DNA of 64,000 bases from Acidobacteriota bacterium (lineage in GTDB: Bacteria > Acidobacteriota > Terriglobia > Terriglobales > Acidobacteriaceae). Where the stretch lies: assembly GCA_013289875.1 (NCBI GenBank), contig JABCZC010000009.1, forward strand, positions 1-64,000. Reading direction: 5' to 3'. Each line of letters begins with the position of its first letter. Position 1 is the stretch's first letter. Both the position numbers and the translations under genes were made by a program. The notes below the pieces were generated by a model. That model did no database searches. It was given only the letters and a program-made list of their open reading frames with translations, and was not told the origin of the DNA. Below are positions 17,151-26,596 of the stretch, in pieces.

Positions 17151-17939
17151 ATGAAATCTTTGCTGCTCGTATTCGTCCTAATCCTCGCCTCGGCTATCTT
17201 TTTGCCCTCCGCTGGCGGACAGGATGCGTCTGCGACGCCGGAGCCTCAAGGCCAGGGGCAAGGCATGGGCGGAGCCTTCGTGGATCATGGTGTCCGTGGG
17301 ACCGTCACGGCGGTCACTGGCGGCAACATCTCGGTCAAAACCGAGCAGGGCGACGTTTACAAGATCGAAACCGGATCCAATACACGCTTCCGCAAGCAGC
17401 GTGATCGCCGCCAGGCCGGGTCCACCGGAACGGCCGATACAAGCTCTGAGAATGCTCAGGTCAAGATCTCGGACATCCACGTCGGCGACATGATTATGGC
17501 TGCCGGCGACAAGGACGACAAAGCCAAAACCGTCGGTGCCGTGATCGTCATGATCATCGACAAGGAGCAGTACGAGAAGGCTCGTGCTGACTTCGGCAAA
17601 ACCTGGACCACCGGCGCGATTCAATCCATCAACGAGACGAAAATCACCATCAAGCGTCCCGACAACGTCATTCAGACCATCATCGTCGACGAAAACACCT
17701 CCTTCCGCAAGCGGCGCGACAGCATCACACTGGCAGACATCAAGGTTGGCGACAACGTAAGCGCCCGAGGCGCACTCCAGAACGGAAGCTTCGTCGCCAC
17801 CGTACTAAGTGTTGGCGGACCCGGCCAGGGAGGCGGACCCGGAGGTGGTCCAGGCGGCTTCGGCGGTGGCGGAGGCAGCCAGAGCGTCACCGGCCCTCAA
17901 CCCGCTAACTCCACGAGCCCTGCCCCGCCGAACCGCTAG
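17151..17939 (+). CDS. secreted DUF5666-type protein with Gly-rich tail
   Basis: A 262-residue exported protein. The signal peptide (MKSLLLVFVLILASAIFLPSAGG) is followed by two copies of a small beta-barrel unit like DUF5666. These are seen in RGTVTAVTGGNISVKTEQGD and TGAIQSINETKITIKRP, each leading into a matching NTRFRKQRD / NTSFRKRRD segment. The C-terminus is a Gly/Pro-rich tail (GGGPGGGPGGFGGGGG). I prefer the ATG at 17151 over the TTG at 17130. The next gene, a TonB-dependent receptor, begins 13 bases after the stop and has a similar Gly-rich tract, which suggests a shared surface location. The biochemical role is unknown. Confidence 0.75.
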   Translation: MKSLLLVFVLILASAIFLPSAGGQDASATPEPQGQGQGMGGAFVDHGVRGTVTAVTGGNISVKTEQGDVYKIETGSNTRFRKQRDRRQAGSTGTADTSSENAQVKISDIHVGDMIMAAGDKDDKAKTVGAVIVMIIDKEQYEKARADFGKTWTTGAIQSINETKITIKRPDNVIQTIIVDENTSFRKRRDSITLADIKVGDNVSARGALQNGSFVATVLSVGGPGQGGGPGGGPGGFGGGGGSQSVTGPQPANSTSPAPPNR

Positions 17940-17952
17940 CTTTCGCACTCTT

Positions 17953-20900
17953 ATGACGCGCCGTCGCATCTCGATCTCGCTTCTGCTGGCCGTGTCGCAA
18001 CTCACCGCGCCGGTCTTTAGCCGCGCCCAGCAGCCCGCCGCGCCCGTTCCAACGCAGCAACCTGCCGCAGCCACGACAGCCCCGCAATCCGGAGCGATCT
18101 TACAGGCGGGCGGCACCATCCATGGCACCGTCAAGTCTGGAACCATTCCCCTCCCTGGCGTAAGCATCACCGCCACCAATACCCTCACTGGGAAAAAATA
18201 TTCGAGCGCCAGCGATGCCCGCGGCAACTACAGCATGACCATTCCGCAGAATGGCCGCTACGTTCTGCGAACCGAACTCGCTGCCTTCGCCCCCACTACC
18301 CAGGAAGCGCTGCTTAATGCCACGTCTCGCGACCAGAAGATCGATTTCACTCTCACCCTCGCCTCGCGCGCCGTCCAGGAAGAGCAGCAGCAGGCCGCTT
18401 CGACGCGTCAATACTCCGGCCGCGGGACACAGAGCCTGTCCCTGGCCGATGCCGCCACTGGTTTGATCGCAGCTGCCGGTGGAGACTCATCCACCGCAAC
18501 CACCGCTCTTCCCTCGCTTGCGTCGAATCCCGACGTCTCCAGCGAATCTGTCGCTGTCGCCGGCCAAAACGGCTCCACCAATCCTTTCGCCGGAATCAAC
18601 TTCGGCGACGGACCGCCGCCCCCGGGCGCTGCCGACGCAAGCTATGGCGGACCCGGAGGAGGCGGCCCAGGTGGCGGAGCTCCAGGTGGCGGAGGTCCAG
18701 GTGGTGCCGGCGGAGGGGGTGGCGGTGGCTTCGGTGGAGGAGGCGGTTTTGGAGGTGGCGGGGGCGGCGGACGCGGCTTTGGTGGCCGCGGCAACTTCCG
18801 CAATTTCAACCCAAATCAGCCCCACGGCGCTTTCTTCTGGAACGGTGGCAACTCCGCCCTCAACGCCCAGCCGTACGCACTGCGCGGCCAACCCCTCGCC
18901 CAGCCCAGCTACGCCTCCAACCGCTTCGGACTCACCTTCATTGGCGCGCCCTACATCCCGCACCTGATCACGCATGACACAAAGGACTTTATTTTCTTCA
19001 CCCTCTCCGGCCAGCGGTCGTCATCGCCCTTCGACGAGTACGGAACCGTGCCCCTGGCTGCCGAGCGCATGGGGAACTTTCAGGATCTGACCACGCCCGA
19101 GGGTACGCCTATCACTATTTACGATCCCGGCTGCTACCCCGGCGACCCCAACAAGGGCAAGCCCTTCCCGCAGAACACCGTCCCTGCACAATGCATCTCT
19201 CCGCAAGCCACAGCTCTGCTGAATTACATCCCCCCGGCCAATTTGCCCGGTGCGTCTCAGAACTACCGCCGCCTGGCCACTGCCCAGACCAACACCACCA
19301 CCATCGGGGCGCGTCTGATTCACAACTTCGGAGCGGGCGGAAACAACGCCGCCCTCGGCAACTTCGTCCGCCAGCGACTCGGCCAGGGCGGCAGCCCCGG
19401 TCTGCACCAGAACATCAATTTCAACTTCAACTACAGCCACACAGCTTCCGACAGCCTCAACCTCTTCCCCGACCTCGGAGGCGCCACCCAGAGCACCCAG
19501 TACTCCCTCCAGGCTGGATACTCGCTGAGCAAGGGCCACCTCGCCAACAGCCTGAACGTCAACTGGAACCGGACGAATTCCCAGACGCGCAACTATTTCA
19601 CGAACACAACCGACGTCGCCGGCCAGATCGGCCTCAACGGACTCCCCACCAATCCACTCCTCTACGGCCTGCCCGATATCACTCTCAACCAGTTCACCAG
19701 CCTTGGCGAGGTGCAGCCAGCCTTCCAGATCAACCAGACCATTTCGCTCTCTGAGTCTCTTTCCTGGATTCACAAGAAGCACAACGTCCGAGTGGGCGGC
19801 GACTACCGCCGCGTGCACCTCGACATGGTTGGCCTGACCAACTCCACCGGGAGCTACACCTTCACCGGCGTCTACACCGAGGCGCCCGGAACTAGCTCGA
19901 GCGCTCCTGGCGGAACCTCGACCTCCGGCTCCTCCCTTGCCGACATGCTCCTCGGCTTCCCCCAGCAGACCAGCCTGCAGGCGCCATACCAAAAGGCCTA
20001 CCTCCGCGAAAATGTCATCGACGCGTACGCTCAGGACGACTGGCGGGCGCTGCCCAATCTGACCATCAACGCCGGCCTGCGCTATGAATACTTCTCGCCT
20101 TATTCGGAAAAGAACAATCGTCTCGCCACACTGGACACCGGCCTCGATTACACCCTGGCCACGACCGTCCTGCCCAACACCGACGGACCCTACACCGGGT
20201 ACTATCCGAACACTCTGGTCTACCCCGAAAAGAATGATTTCTCCCCGCGCATCGGCATCGCCTGGCACCCGATCAAGGACACCGTCGTCCGAGCCGGGTA
20301 TGGCATTAACTTCGCCATCGGCCAGTACGTGAAATTCGTGCAGGACTTCGCCTTCCAGCCGCCGTGGGCCAACGTCCAGACCAACAGCAACGAGCTCACC
20401 GGCCTGCCCACCTACACTCTCGTCAATGGCTTCACCGCAACGCCCCCCTCGGAAGGCAACTACTCGGTCAACAAGAATTACCGCCTGCCCTACGTGCAGG
20501 TCTGGAACCTCGACGTTCAACGAACACTCCCCATGGGCATCGTCCTCAACGTTGGCTACAACGGCTCGAAGGGCACACGGTTAGACATCGTCGACGCCCC
20601 GGGCCGTTTCGGCACCAGTGTGCCGAACGTTCTTTACGACTACGAGAACGATGTGGCCTTCTCCAACTTCAATGCCCTCGCCGTGCGCCTGCGCAAGCGC
20701 ATGCAGAACGGCGTCGCCCTCGGCGCGACCTATACTTACTCCCACTCCATCGACGACGCCAGCTCCATTGGCGGCAACGGAGGAACTGGCGTCACCGTCG
20801 CCCAGAACTGGCAGGATCTGCTCGCCGAAGAATCGAACTCCAGCTTCGACATCCGCCAGCAGCTCAAAGGCGACTTCGTCTATGAGCTTCCCTTCGGCCC

Positions 20901-21396
20901 CGACACCCACCTGCTCACCAGCGGTAATTTTCTCTCGCACGCTGTCAGCGGTCTGTCAGTATCCGGCACCTTCGATTTCGCCACCGGATCGCCGCTCACT
21001 CCACATTACGAAGCTGCTATCGCCGACGTCGCCCGCGGCAGTACAGGCTCTCTGCGCCCCAACCGCGTGCCTGGTGTCTCTTTGACGGCGGGTGGAGGCT
21101 CGCTCGACAACTGGTTTAACAAGGCGGCCTTTGAAAATCCGCCGAGCGACGGTTACGGAACTGCTTCGCGCTTCTCGATTCCCGGCCCCGGAACCGTCTC
21201 GGTCAACATGTCGCTTTCGAAAACCCACCGCTTCTCGGAAATGCGCACGTTCGAAGTCCGGGCCACTGCCAGCAACGTCTTCAACACCGTCCAGTATTCG
21301 GGCGTCGACACCACACTCGGCTCCGCAACCTACGGCGAGGTGATTTCGGCCGCCAGCATGCGGCAGTTCACCTTCCTGGCTCGCTTTCGCTATTAA
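17953..21396 (+). CDS. TonB-dependent receptor with carboxypeptidase-regulatory-like domain (Oar-like)
   Basis: A very large outer-membrane beta-barrel (1147 residues) of the acidobacterial Oar-like kind. In order it has a signal peptide (RRRISISLLLAVSQLTAPVFS), a Pro/Ala/Gln-rich stretch, and a carboxypeptidase-regulatory-like domain (about residues 55-135; GTVKSGTIPLPGVSITATNT). A long glycine-rich tract follows (about 230-280), then plug- and barrel-like sequence rich in Asn, Tyr and Ser to the end. The last residues (FLARFRY) carry the C-terminal aromatic typical of outer-membrane barrels. The track start at 17809 lies in the previous gene; the ATG at 17953 begins the signal peptide. Uptake of a plant-derived oligomer is possible, but the substrate is not readable. 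Confidence 0.88.
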   Translation: MTRRRISISLLLAVSQLTAPVFSRAQQPAAPVPTQQPAAATTAPQSGAILQAGGTIHGTVKSGTIPLPGVSITATNTLTGKKYSSASDARGNYSMTIPQNGRYVLRTELAAFAPTTQEALLNATSRDQKIDFTLTLASRAVQEEQQQAASTRQYSGRGTQSLSLADAATGLIAAAGGDSSTATTALPSLASNPDVSSESVAVAGQNGSTNPFAGINFGDGPPPPGAADASYGGPGGGGPGGGAPGGGGPGGAGGGGGGGFGGGGGFGGGGGGGRGFGGRGNFRNFNPNQPHGAFFWNGGNSALNAQPYALRGQPLAQPSYASNRFGLTFIGAPYIPHLITHDTKDFIFFTLSGQRSSSPFDEYGTVPLAAERMGNFQDLTTPEGTPITIYDPGCYPGDPNKGKPFPQNTVPAQCISPQATALLNYIPPANLPGASQNYRRLATAQTNTTTIGARLIHNFGAGGNNAALGNFVRQRLGQGGSPGLHQNINFNFNYSHTASDSLNLFPDLGGATQSTQYSLQAGYSLSKGHLANSLNVNWNRTNSQTRNYFTNTTDVAGQIGLNGLPTNPLLYGLPDITLNQFTSLGEVQPAFQINQTISLSESLSWIHKKHNVRVGGDYRRVHLDMVGLTNSTGSYTFTGVYTEAPGTSSSAPGGTSTSGSSLADMLLGFPQQTSLQAPYQKAYLRENVIDAYAQDDWRALPNLTINAGLRYEYFSPYSEKNNRLATLDTGLDYTLATTVLPNTDGPYTGYYPNTLVYPEKNDFSPRIGIAWHPIKDTVVRAGYGINFAIGQYVKFVQDFAFQPPWANVQTNSNELTGLPTYTLVNGFTATPPSEGNYSVNKNYRLPYVQVWNLDVQRTLPMGIVLNVGYNGSKGTRLDIVDAPGRFGTSVPNVLYDYENDVAFSNFNALAVRLRKRMQNGVALGATYTYSHSIDDASSIGGNGGTGVTVAQNWQDLLAEESNSSFDIRQQLKGDFVYELPFGPDTHLLTSGNFLSHAVSGLSVSGTFDFATGSPLTPHYEAAIADVARGSTGSLRPNRVPGVSLTAGGGSLDNWFNKAAFENPPSDGYGTASRFSIPGPGTVSVNMSLSKTHRFSEMRTFEVRATASNVFNTVQYSGVDTTLGSATYGEVISAASMRQFTFLARFRY

Positions 21397-21408
21397 GGAG
21401 ACTCGAAC

Positions 21409-23640
21409 ATGACAAGCCGTCTCCAGACCCTCACCCTCGCAGCAGCCATCGCGTTCGCTGTCGTCCCCGGGCTCTTCGCCCAGCAGCCCCCGGCCCAGCA
21501 ATCGGCTCCCCTGCAATCAATAGACCAGCAGCAGCAGCCCAGCCAGTCGTCATTCTCGCTGAAGATCAACAGCGACATAGTGCTCACCAATGTCGTTGTG
21601 CGCGACAAGAAGACGGGCGAAGTCGTTCGCGGACTCACCGCCAAAGACTTCACCATCCTCGAAAACGGTAAGGCGCAACAGCTTTCCAGCTTCGATTTTG
21701 AAAGCGTCGACCAGGCCGCTCCGCTCAACGAAGCCACCATCACCGGACAGTCCGGCACCAGCATCTTCAACGCCAAAAACGGCGTTGCCAAACCCGAAGA
21801 GCTCCGCAACCACCGCCTCATCGTGATGTTCTTCGACATCACCTCCATGCAGCCCGAGGACCTCGATCGCTCGCAGAAAGCCGCCCGCAACTACATCAAC
21901 CGCCAGATGCAGCCCGCCGACCTGGTCGCCGTCGTCTCGCTTGATACTTCTCTGTCACTCGACCAGGACTTCACCCAGAACAAGCAGCTCTTGCTCGCCG
22001 CCGTTAATTCCTACTCCGGCGATCAAAGCTCTGGCTTTCAGGCCGGAGCCACCAGCACTACCAACCAGGTCGAGGACACTACCTCCTTCACCGCCGACGA
22101 GCAGGAGTACAACGACCTCAACACCGACCGCGAACTCTTCGCCATTGCGTCTGTCTCCAAATCGCTCGCCTACATCACCGAAAAGAAATCCATGCTCTAC
22201 TTCTCCGGCGGAATCCAGCGTGATGGCATCGAGAATCAGGCGTCATTGCGCTCCGCCATCAACGCCGCCGTGCGCGCCAACTTATCCATCTACAGTGTCG
22301 ATACGCGTGGCCTGCAGGCCATCTCGCCGCTCGGTGACGCCACCACCGGCAGCCTGCGCGGCACCTCCGGATACAACGGCGCGGCCCTCCAGAACAATCT
22401 CGACGCCAACTTCAACACCCAGGAAGTCATGGCCACACTCTCGTCGGACACCGGCGGCAAGGCCTTCTTCGACTCGAACGACTTCTCACCGGCCTTCGAA
22501 CGCATCCAGCATGACACCTCGGCCTACTACGTCCTCGGTTTCCGCTCCACGGATACGAGAAGAGACGGCCGCTATCGCAAGCTCACCGTTAAGATCAACC
22601 GAGCTGACGTGAAGCTCGAATACCGCCCCGGCTACTACGCCCCAGCCGACTACCAGCACTCCACACACGAAGATCGCGAGCGTCAGCTCGAAGACCAACT
22701 CGCCAGCGACCTGCCCGCAACCGACGTAGCCGTCTACATGGAGACGCTCTACTTCCGCACTGACGACACGCACTATTACGTCCCCGTCTCCATCGTCGTG
22801 CCCGGCTCGCAGATTCCCTTCGTCAAGGGCGGAGACAAGGACAAAGCCACTCTCGACATCATCGGCCAGGTCAAAGATCTGCAGGGTCACTCGATCGGTC
22901 AGGCGCGCGAGACCGTGAAGCTCTCCATCGACCAGGCCCAGCAGGTCCGCCAGAAAAACGTGCAGTACTCCACCGGATTCACTCTTCCCATTGGCAAGTT
23001 CCATCTCAAATTTGTCGTGCGCGAAAACGAAACCGGCCGCATGGGTTCCTTCGAGACCGACATCAATGTCCCCGACCAGCGCAAAATCCCTCTCAAGATG
23101 AGTTCCATCGTCCTCGCCAGCCAGCGCATCCCGGCTGCGAAGCATGCCGACAGCCCCCTCGTCCATGATGGTGAGCAGCTTGTTCCCAACCTGCCGCACG
23201 TCTTCCGCCAGGACCAGCACCTTTACTTCCTATACGAGGTTTACGCCCCCTCGCACGCCACGCCGGCTGCTGATCCCGCGGCCAAAGACCAGAAGCCCGC
23301 GGCAAAAGGCCCCAATGCACCCGTCCGCGTCCTCACCAGCATTGAATTCCTGAACGGAAGCACCAAAGCCTTCGAAACTCCGCTTGTCGAAGCCAAAGCC
23401 CTCAACGTGCCTGCGCGCGATGCCGTCGCCTTCCAGTTCGACGTGCCCCTCACCAGCCTCAAGCCGGGTCTATATACGTGCCAGGTGAACGTGATCGACG
23501 ACGCCGGAGGCAGCTTCAGCTTCCCCCGCACCGCCGTGCTGATTCGCGAGGCCGCGCAGGCGACCACTCCGCCCTCGACCCCAACATCACCCAGTTCGCC
23601 TGCGCCCGCCGCAGGCAGCCCCGCTGCACCCGGGCGGTAG
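21409..23640 (+). CDS. secreted VWFA-related protein (acidobacterial type)
   Basis: A 743-residue exported protein carrying the VWFA-related domain known from Acidobacteria (TIGR03436 type). After a signal peptide (LQTLTLAAAIAFAVVPGLFA) and a Gln/Pro-rich linker comes an Ig-like segment (INSDIVLTNVVVRDKKTG). The VWA-like fold follows at about residues 130-340; FFDITSMQPEDL occupies the metal-site position but lacks a full DxSxS. Downstream are beta-rich domains and a Pro/Ser/Thr-rich tail. A GGAG site lies eight bases before the ATG. The gene starts 12 bases after the receptor, so the three genes from 17151 are probably one operon. Function in this phylum is undescribed beyond the domain name. 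Confidence 0.85.
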   Translation: MTSRLQTLTLAAAIAFAVVPGLFAQQPPAQQSAPLQSIDQQQQPSQSSFSLKINSDIVLTNVVVRDKKTGEVVRGLTAKDFTILENGKAQQLSSFDFESVDQAAPLNEATITGQSGTSIFNAKNGVAKPEELRNHRLIVMFFDITSMQPEDLDRSQKAARNYINRQMQPADLVAVVSLDTSLSLDQDFTQNKQLLLAAVNSYSGDQSSGFQAGATSTTNQVEDTTSFTADEQEYNDLNTDRELFAIASVSKSLAYITEKKSMLYFSGGIQRDGIENQASLRSAINAAVRANLSIYSVDTRGLQAISPLGDATTGSLRGTSGYNGAALQNNLDANFNTQEVMATLSSDTGGKAFFDSNDFSPAFERIQHDTSAYYVLGFRSTDTRRDGRYRKLTVKINRADVKLEYRPGYYAPADYQHSTHEDRERQLEDQLASDLPATDVAVYMETLYFRTDDTHYYVPVSIVVPGSQIPFVKGGDKDKATLDIIGQVKDLQGHSIGQARETVKLSIDQAQQVRQKNVQYSTGFTLPIGKFHLKFVVRENETGRMGSFETDINVPDQRKIPLKMSSIVLASQRIPAAKHADSPLVHDGEQLVPNLPHVFRQDQHLYFLYEVYAPSHATPAADPAAKDQKPAAKGPNAPVRVLTSIEFLNGSTKAFETPLVEAKALNVPARDAVAFQFDVPLTSLKPGLYTCQVNVIDDAGGSFSFPRTAVLIREAAQATTPPSTPTSPSSPAPAAGSPAAPGR

Positions 23641-23969
23641 AAGTAGAGTTCCGGAGCAAATTCATTTAGTCCTTCGGTTTGCGGAGACATCGTTGCTGCT
23701 GCCACAGGATGAGGCGGCTGTTGCCCGATGGACGAACCCGCTGCAACTGGCAGAGATGCTGTTCATGCTGTGGCTTCTGATCAGAGGAGCCACCCCTCAA
23801 GACGCAACGAAGCAGGTTGGACAAGATACTGGCCCGGTCCCGCACTCAGCGCTCGTCGCTTGGCAGCAGACGCTTTCTTCTCGAAGGCCGCGGTCTCTGA
23901 TCTGAAGTCATGAATCCCTTCGCTTCTCGGACGAATCTGTAACTTGGTAGCTGTCGAGGAGAAATAGAG
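23641..23969. other. intergenic stretch, no convincing gene
   Basis: About 330 bases between the VWFA gene and the rhodanese gene. Two overlapping short frames (23693-23905 and 23728-23913) lack ribosome-binding sites and recognisable motifs. I see no hairpin with a T run, tRNA or repeat. The promoter of the rhodanese gene probably lies in its right half. Confidence 0.5.
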
Positions 23970-24413
23970 ATGGCTGTCATCCTGTCCTCAACGATTGCTG
24001 TTCTGCTATTGATCGGTTTCTGGGTCAAAAGCAGGAAAAACCGGCGTGAATTGGAAGAACACAGCATCACGCCAGAAGCCCTTTACGCACTGCTGGCCTC
24101 ACATTCGGATGTGCTTGTCTTCGATGTCCGTCAACCGCTCGATTTGCTTGCCGACTCGGAGATTATTCCGGGCGCAACCAGGCTATCGCCAAAGGAAGTC
24201 ATACAAAATCCGTCGCTGATCCCGAAAGAGAAGGACTCGGTCGTCTACTGTACGTGTCCAAGCGATGAGACAAGCCAGACTATCTTGCATCGAGCTCTCG
24301 CCTTGAAGTTTTTCCAAATCAAATTTCTCAAAGGCGGGCTGGAGGCATGGAAAGCAAAGGGTTATCCCGTGGAGCCATACAATAAGCCCTTCCGGCTCGA
24401 CACTGGCACCTGA
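23970..24413 (+). CDS. membrane-anchored rhodanese-like protein
   Basis: A 147-residue protein with one N-terminal transmembrane segment (VILSSTIAVLLLIGFWV) and a rhodanese domain. The domain shows the entry motif VFDVRQPLDLLADSEIIPGA and an active-site loop YCTCPSDETS containing the catalytic-type cysteine. It ends with the family segment FLKGGLEAWKAKGYPV. Single-domain rhodaneses carry sulfur as a persulfide or act as redox sensors; the substrate is unknown. The domain probably faces the cytoplasm or periplasm next to the membrane. A GGAGA site precedes the ATG. It is convergent with the DUF2784 gene. Confidence 0.87.
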   Translation: MAVILSSTIAVLLLIGFWVKSRKNRRELEEHSITPEALYALLASHSDVLVFDVRQPLDLLADSEIIPGATRLSPKEVIQNPSLIPKEKDSVVYCTCPSDETSQTILHRALALKFFQIKFLKGGLEAWKAKGYPVEPYNKPFRLDTGT

Positions 24414-24465
24414 GCTCTGCCCTTCGCGGAATTTCGCCACCGACACGCGCTATCCACCGACCGCG

Positions 24466-24831
24466 CTATAAGGAGCAGTGATGCCACGCCCTCCAGAGCC
24501 GTCGCGCATAGACTCCAAGATTGAAGACGCACACTGTCACTCCAAAACCCGTGACCACCCACGCCGGAAGATCCGGATAGATCGTCGCCTCCAGATAGTG
24601 CACCAGAAACCCGCCCGTCCATGTATGCATTCCTGCTCTGGCTTCGAGCCACTGCTCGACCAACGTCAGTGGACACGGCCACGGACCAACCTCAACGATA
24701 ATTCCCCAGATCAGCGACGCCACATGGAACGCCGTCCACCAGGGGCGCCCGCGCGTCCACAGCGCTCCCGCGATCGCCCAGAGAATCCAGGCCAGATGCA
24801 GAACAAGCACCGCTGCCGCGAGCGCGTCCAT
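24466..24831 (-). CDS. DUF2784 family membrane protein
   Basis: A 121-residue integral membrane protein with about three to four hydrophobic segments. It shows the DUF2784 pattern: an N-terminal helix with VLHLAWILWAIAGAL, then WWTAFHVASLIWGIIVEV, then CPLTLVEQWLEARAG. A GGFLVHYLEATIYPDLP segment precedes the last helix. No function is established for the family. It is transcribed away from the GH5 gene, with a gap of about 70 bases between the two starts. Confidence 0.85.
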   Translation of the reverse strand: MDALAAAVLVLHLAWILWAIAGALWTRGRPWWTAFHVASLIWGIIVEVGPWPCPLTLVEQWLEARAGMHTWTGGFLVHYLEATIYPDLPAWVVTGFGVTVCVFNLGVYARRLWRAWHHCSL

Positions 24832-24899
24832 CGTGCGATCCCATTTGCGATCTTACTTCCGACTTCCTCCATCGTGTAAAGTACCTTCGAGGTACAGCA

Positions 24900-26159
24900 G
24901 TGATCGCAACAAAACCGATGGCCTCCCGCCGCTCCCACCTGTTCCTGCTGATCGGCGCGCTGGCTCTCGCCATCTCTGCCCATGCCGCGGCAAATGGCTT
25001 CGTCCACACCAACGGATCGCAGCTCGTCGATGGCCAAGGCCATGCGCTGAACCTGCGCGGCACCAGTCTCGGTAACTGGATGGTCCCCGAAGGCTATATG
25101 TTTCGTTTGGAGCAGGGCCCGCAATCAGGACGTGAGATTGAAGCCCTCGTCAATGAACTGTTAGGCCCGACGGCAGCCACGCAATTCTGGCATGATTACC
25201 GCGACCGCTACGTCACCCGCGCCGACATCCAGTTCCTCCATCACGCCGGATACAACTCCATCCGCATACCCATCGACTACAGGTTCTTCACTCCCGGCAA
25301 CGAAGAAGGCTTCACCCTCCCCGAGGGCTTCACTCTTTTAGACCGCGTCATCGGATGGGCCCAAGAAGCCGGCCTCTACGTCGTGCTCGACATGCACGCC
25401 GCTCCGTGTGGCCAGACCGGCACGAATATTGACAACAGCTGGGGATATCCCTGGCTCTTCGAAAGCCCCGAGTGCCAGCAGCAGATCATCGATATCTGGA
25501 AGAGTATCGCCGCTCACTACCGCGACTCGAAAACCGTCCTCGGCTACGACCTGCTCAACGAACCGATCCCGCATTTTCCACAGCTTCAGATCTACAACGC
25601 GCGCCTTGAACCGCTCTACCGCCGCATCGTGGCAGGCGTCCGTGAGGTCGACACCCACCACGTAGTCATTCTCGGCGGAGCCCAGTGGGACACCAACTTC
25701 AGCGTCTTCGGGCCGCCTTTTGACTCCAACGTGATGTACACCTTCCACAAATACTGGACGCCGCCCGAACAGCCCGCCATCCAGCCCTATCTCGACTTCC
25801 GTGATCGCTATCACGTGCCCCTCTGGCTGGGAGAATCCGGAGAAAACACTGACGCCTGGGTCAGCCAGTTCCGGCAGCTGCTCGAAAAGAACCAGATAGG
25901 CTGGGCCTTCTGGCCATACAAGAAGATGGAAAGGACCTCGGCGCCGGTTTCTTTCAACCGCCCCCAGTACTGGGATGAGATTGTCGCCTTCGCCAAAACC
26001 CGCGGCAGCACGGGAGATGCTGAAAAGCAGATTGCACGCCGCCCTCCCATGGATCACATCCGCGCGGCCTTTGCCGACCTGCTCCAAAATATCGAGTTCC
26101 AGCATTGCACGCAGAACGCGGACTACCTCGCGGCGCTCGGGCTCTCCTCCGTAAACTAA
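24900..26159 (+). CDS. exported glycoside hydrolase family 5 enzyme
   Basis: A 419-residue endo-type beta-glycanase of GH5. A signal peptide (about residues 9-30, ending AHAA) leads into the (beta/alpha)8 domain. The acid/base glutamate is in YDLLNEP (Glu221) and the nucleophile in WLGESGEN (Glu312). NSIRIPIDYRFF and DMHAAPCGQ are other family features. It should act outside the cytoplasm on beta-1,4- or beta-1,3/1,4-glucan, mannan or xyloglucan; the subfamily is not certain. The start is a GTG at 24900; an ATG at 24918 also keeps the signal peptide. Neighbouring hydrolases at 27030 (GH42) and 44746 (GH28-like) support a plant-polymer lifestyle. Confidence 0.88.
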   Translation: MIATKPMASRRSHLFLLIGALALAISAHAAANGFVHTNGSQLVDGQGHALNLRGTSLGNWMVPEGYMFRLEQGPQSGREIEALVNELLGPTAATQFWHDYRDRYVTRADIQFLHHAGYNSIRIPIDYRFFTPGNEEGFTLPEGFTLLDRVIGWAQEAGLYVVLDMHAAPCGQTGTNIDNSWGYPWLFESPECQQQIIDIWKSIAAHYRDSKTVLGYDLLNEPIPHFPQLQIYNARLEPLYRRIVAGVREVDTHHVVILGGAQWDTNFSVFGPPFDSNVMYTFHKYWTPPEQPAIQPYLDFRDRYHVPLWLGESGENTDAWVSQFRQLLEKNQIGWAFWPYKKMERTSAPVSFNRPQYWDEIVAFAKTRGSTGDAEKQIARRPPMDHIRAAFADLLQNIEFQHCTQNADYLAALGLSSVN

Positions 26160-26166
26160 GAGTCCT

Positions 26167-26502
26167 CTATTTATCCGTATCGTCGAACGCAAACCTTCCC
26201 AGCACGATTGGGCGCGATGTCGGCGGCTTGGTGCTTGCCACATCCACCGGATAGGGCTGCTGTCCATACGTCGGAAAGCCCCAGATCCTTCCTGTCCGCA
26301 TGTCCACCGCCACCTTCCCGTAGATCTGGCTGGTGCCGTCTGGAGCACGCAGCATAAAGACGCCCGGCTCAAAATACAGCGGATAATCCGCCATGACCTG
26401 CGCCTGCGCGGGCCGCGGCGTAACAAATGGTTCGATGGCGATCGCCAGCAGCGCAATCGCAATCAGCAGCAACAGAACATTGGTTGTAGCGGCACTCTTC
26501 AT
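26167..26502 (-). CDS. exported or anchored hypothetical protein
   Basis: A 111-residue protein with an N-terminal hydrophobic segment (TNVLLLLIAIALLAIAIEPF) that could be a signal anchor or a signal peptide cleaved after PAQA. The remaining 75 residues are polar, with GKVAVDMRTGRIWGFPTYGQ as the most structured-looking part. I do not recognise a domain. An AAGGAG site lies five bases before the ATG, so expression is likely. It is convergent with the GH5 gene, with seven bases between stops. Function unknown. Confidence 0.7.
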   Translation of the reverse strand: MKSAATTNVLLLLIAIALLAIAIEPFVTPRPAQAQVMADYPLYFEPGVFMLRAPDGTSQIYGKVAVDMRTGRIWGFPTYGQQPYPVDVASTKPPTSRPIVLGRFAFDDTDK

Positions 26503-26596
26503 TTCGCTCCTTCTTTGGGCGGCATTGCGACATTCAACCCCGCCACCAATCTAAACCCGGCAATGCTAGTCTTGGTTTTCAGTCAGGGAGAAGCCT

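Noticed and set aside
18650-18795. Tandem GGAGG/GGTGGCGG repeats resembling a DNA repeat array
   Set aside because: They are in frame and encode the Gly-rich tract of the receptor; no spacers as in CRISPR.
19021-20520. 499-codon minus-strand open frame
   Set aside because: It lies wholly inside the TonB-dependent receptor gene, has no recognisable domain, and reads like a high-GC antisense shadow.
23693-23905. 70-codon frame starting with TTG
   Set aside because: No ribosome-binding site, no motif, and it overlaps another equally weak frame.
25338-26462. 374-codon minus-strand frame
   Set aside because: It is antisense to the GH5 gene and shows no family motif.
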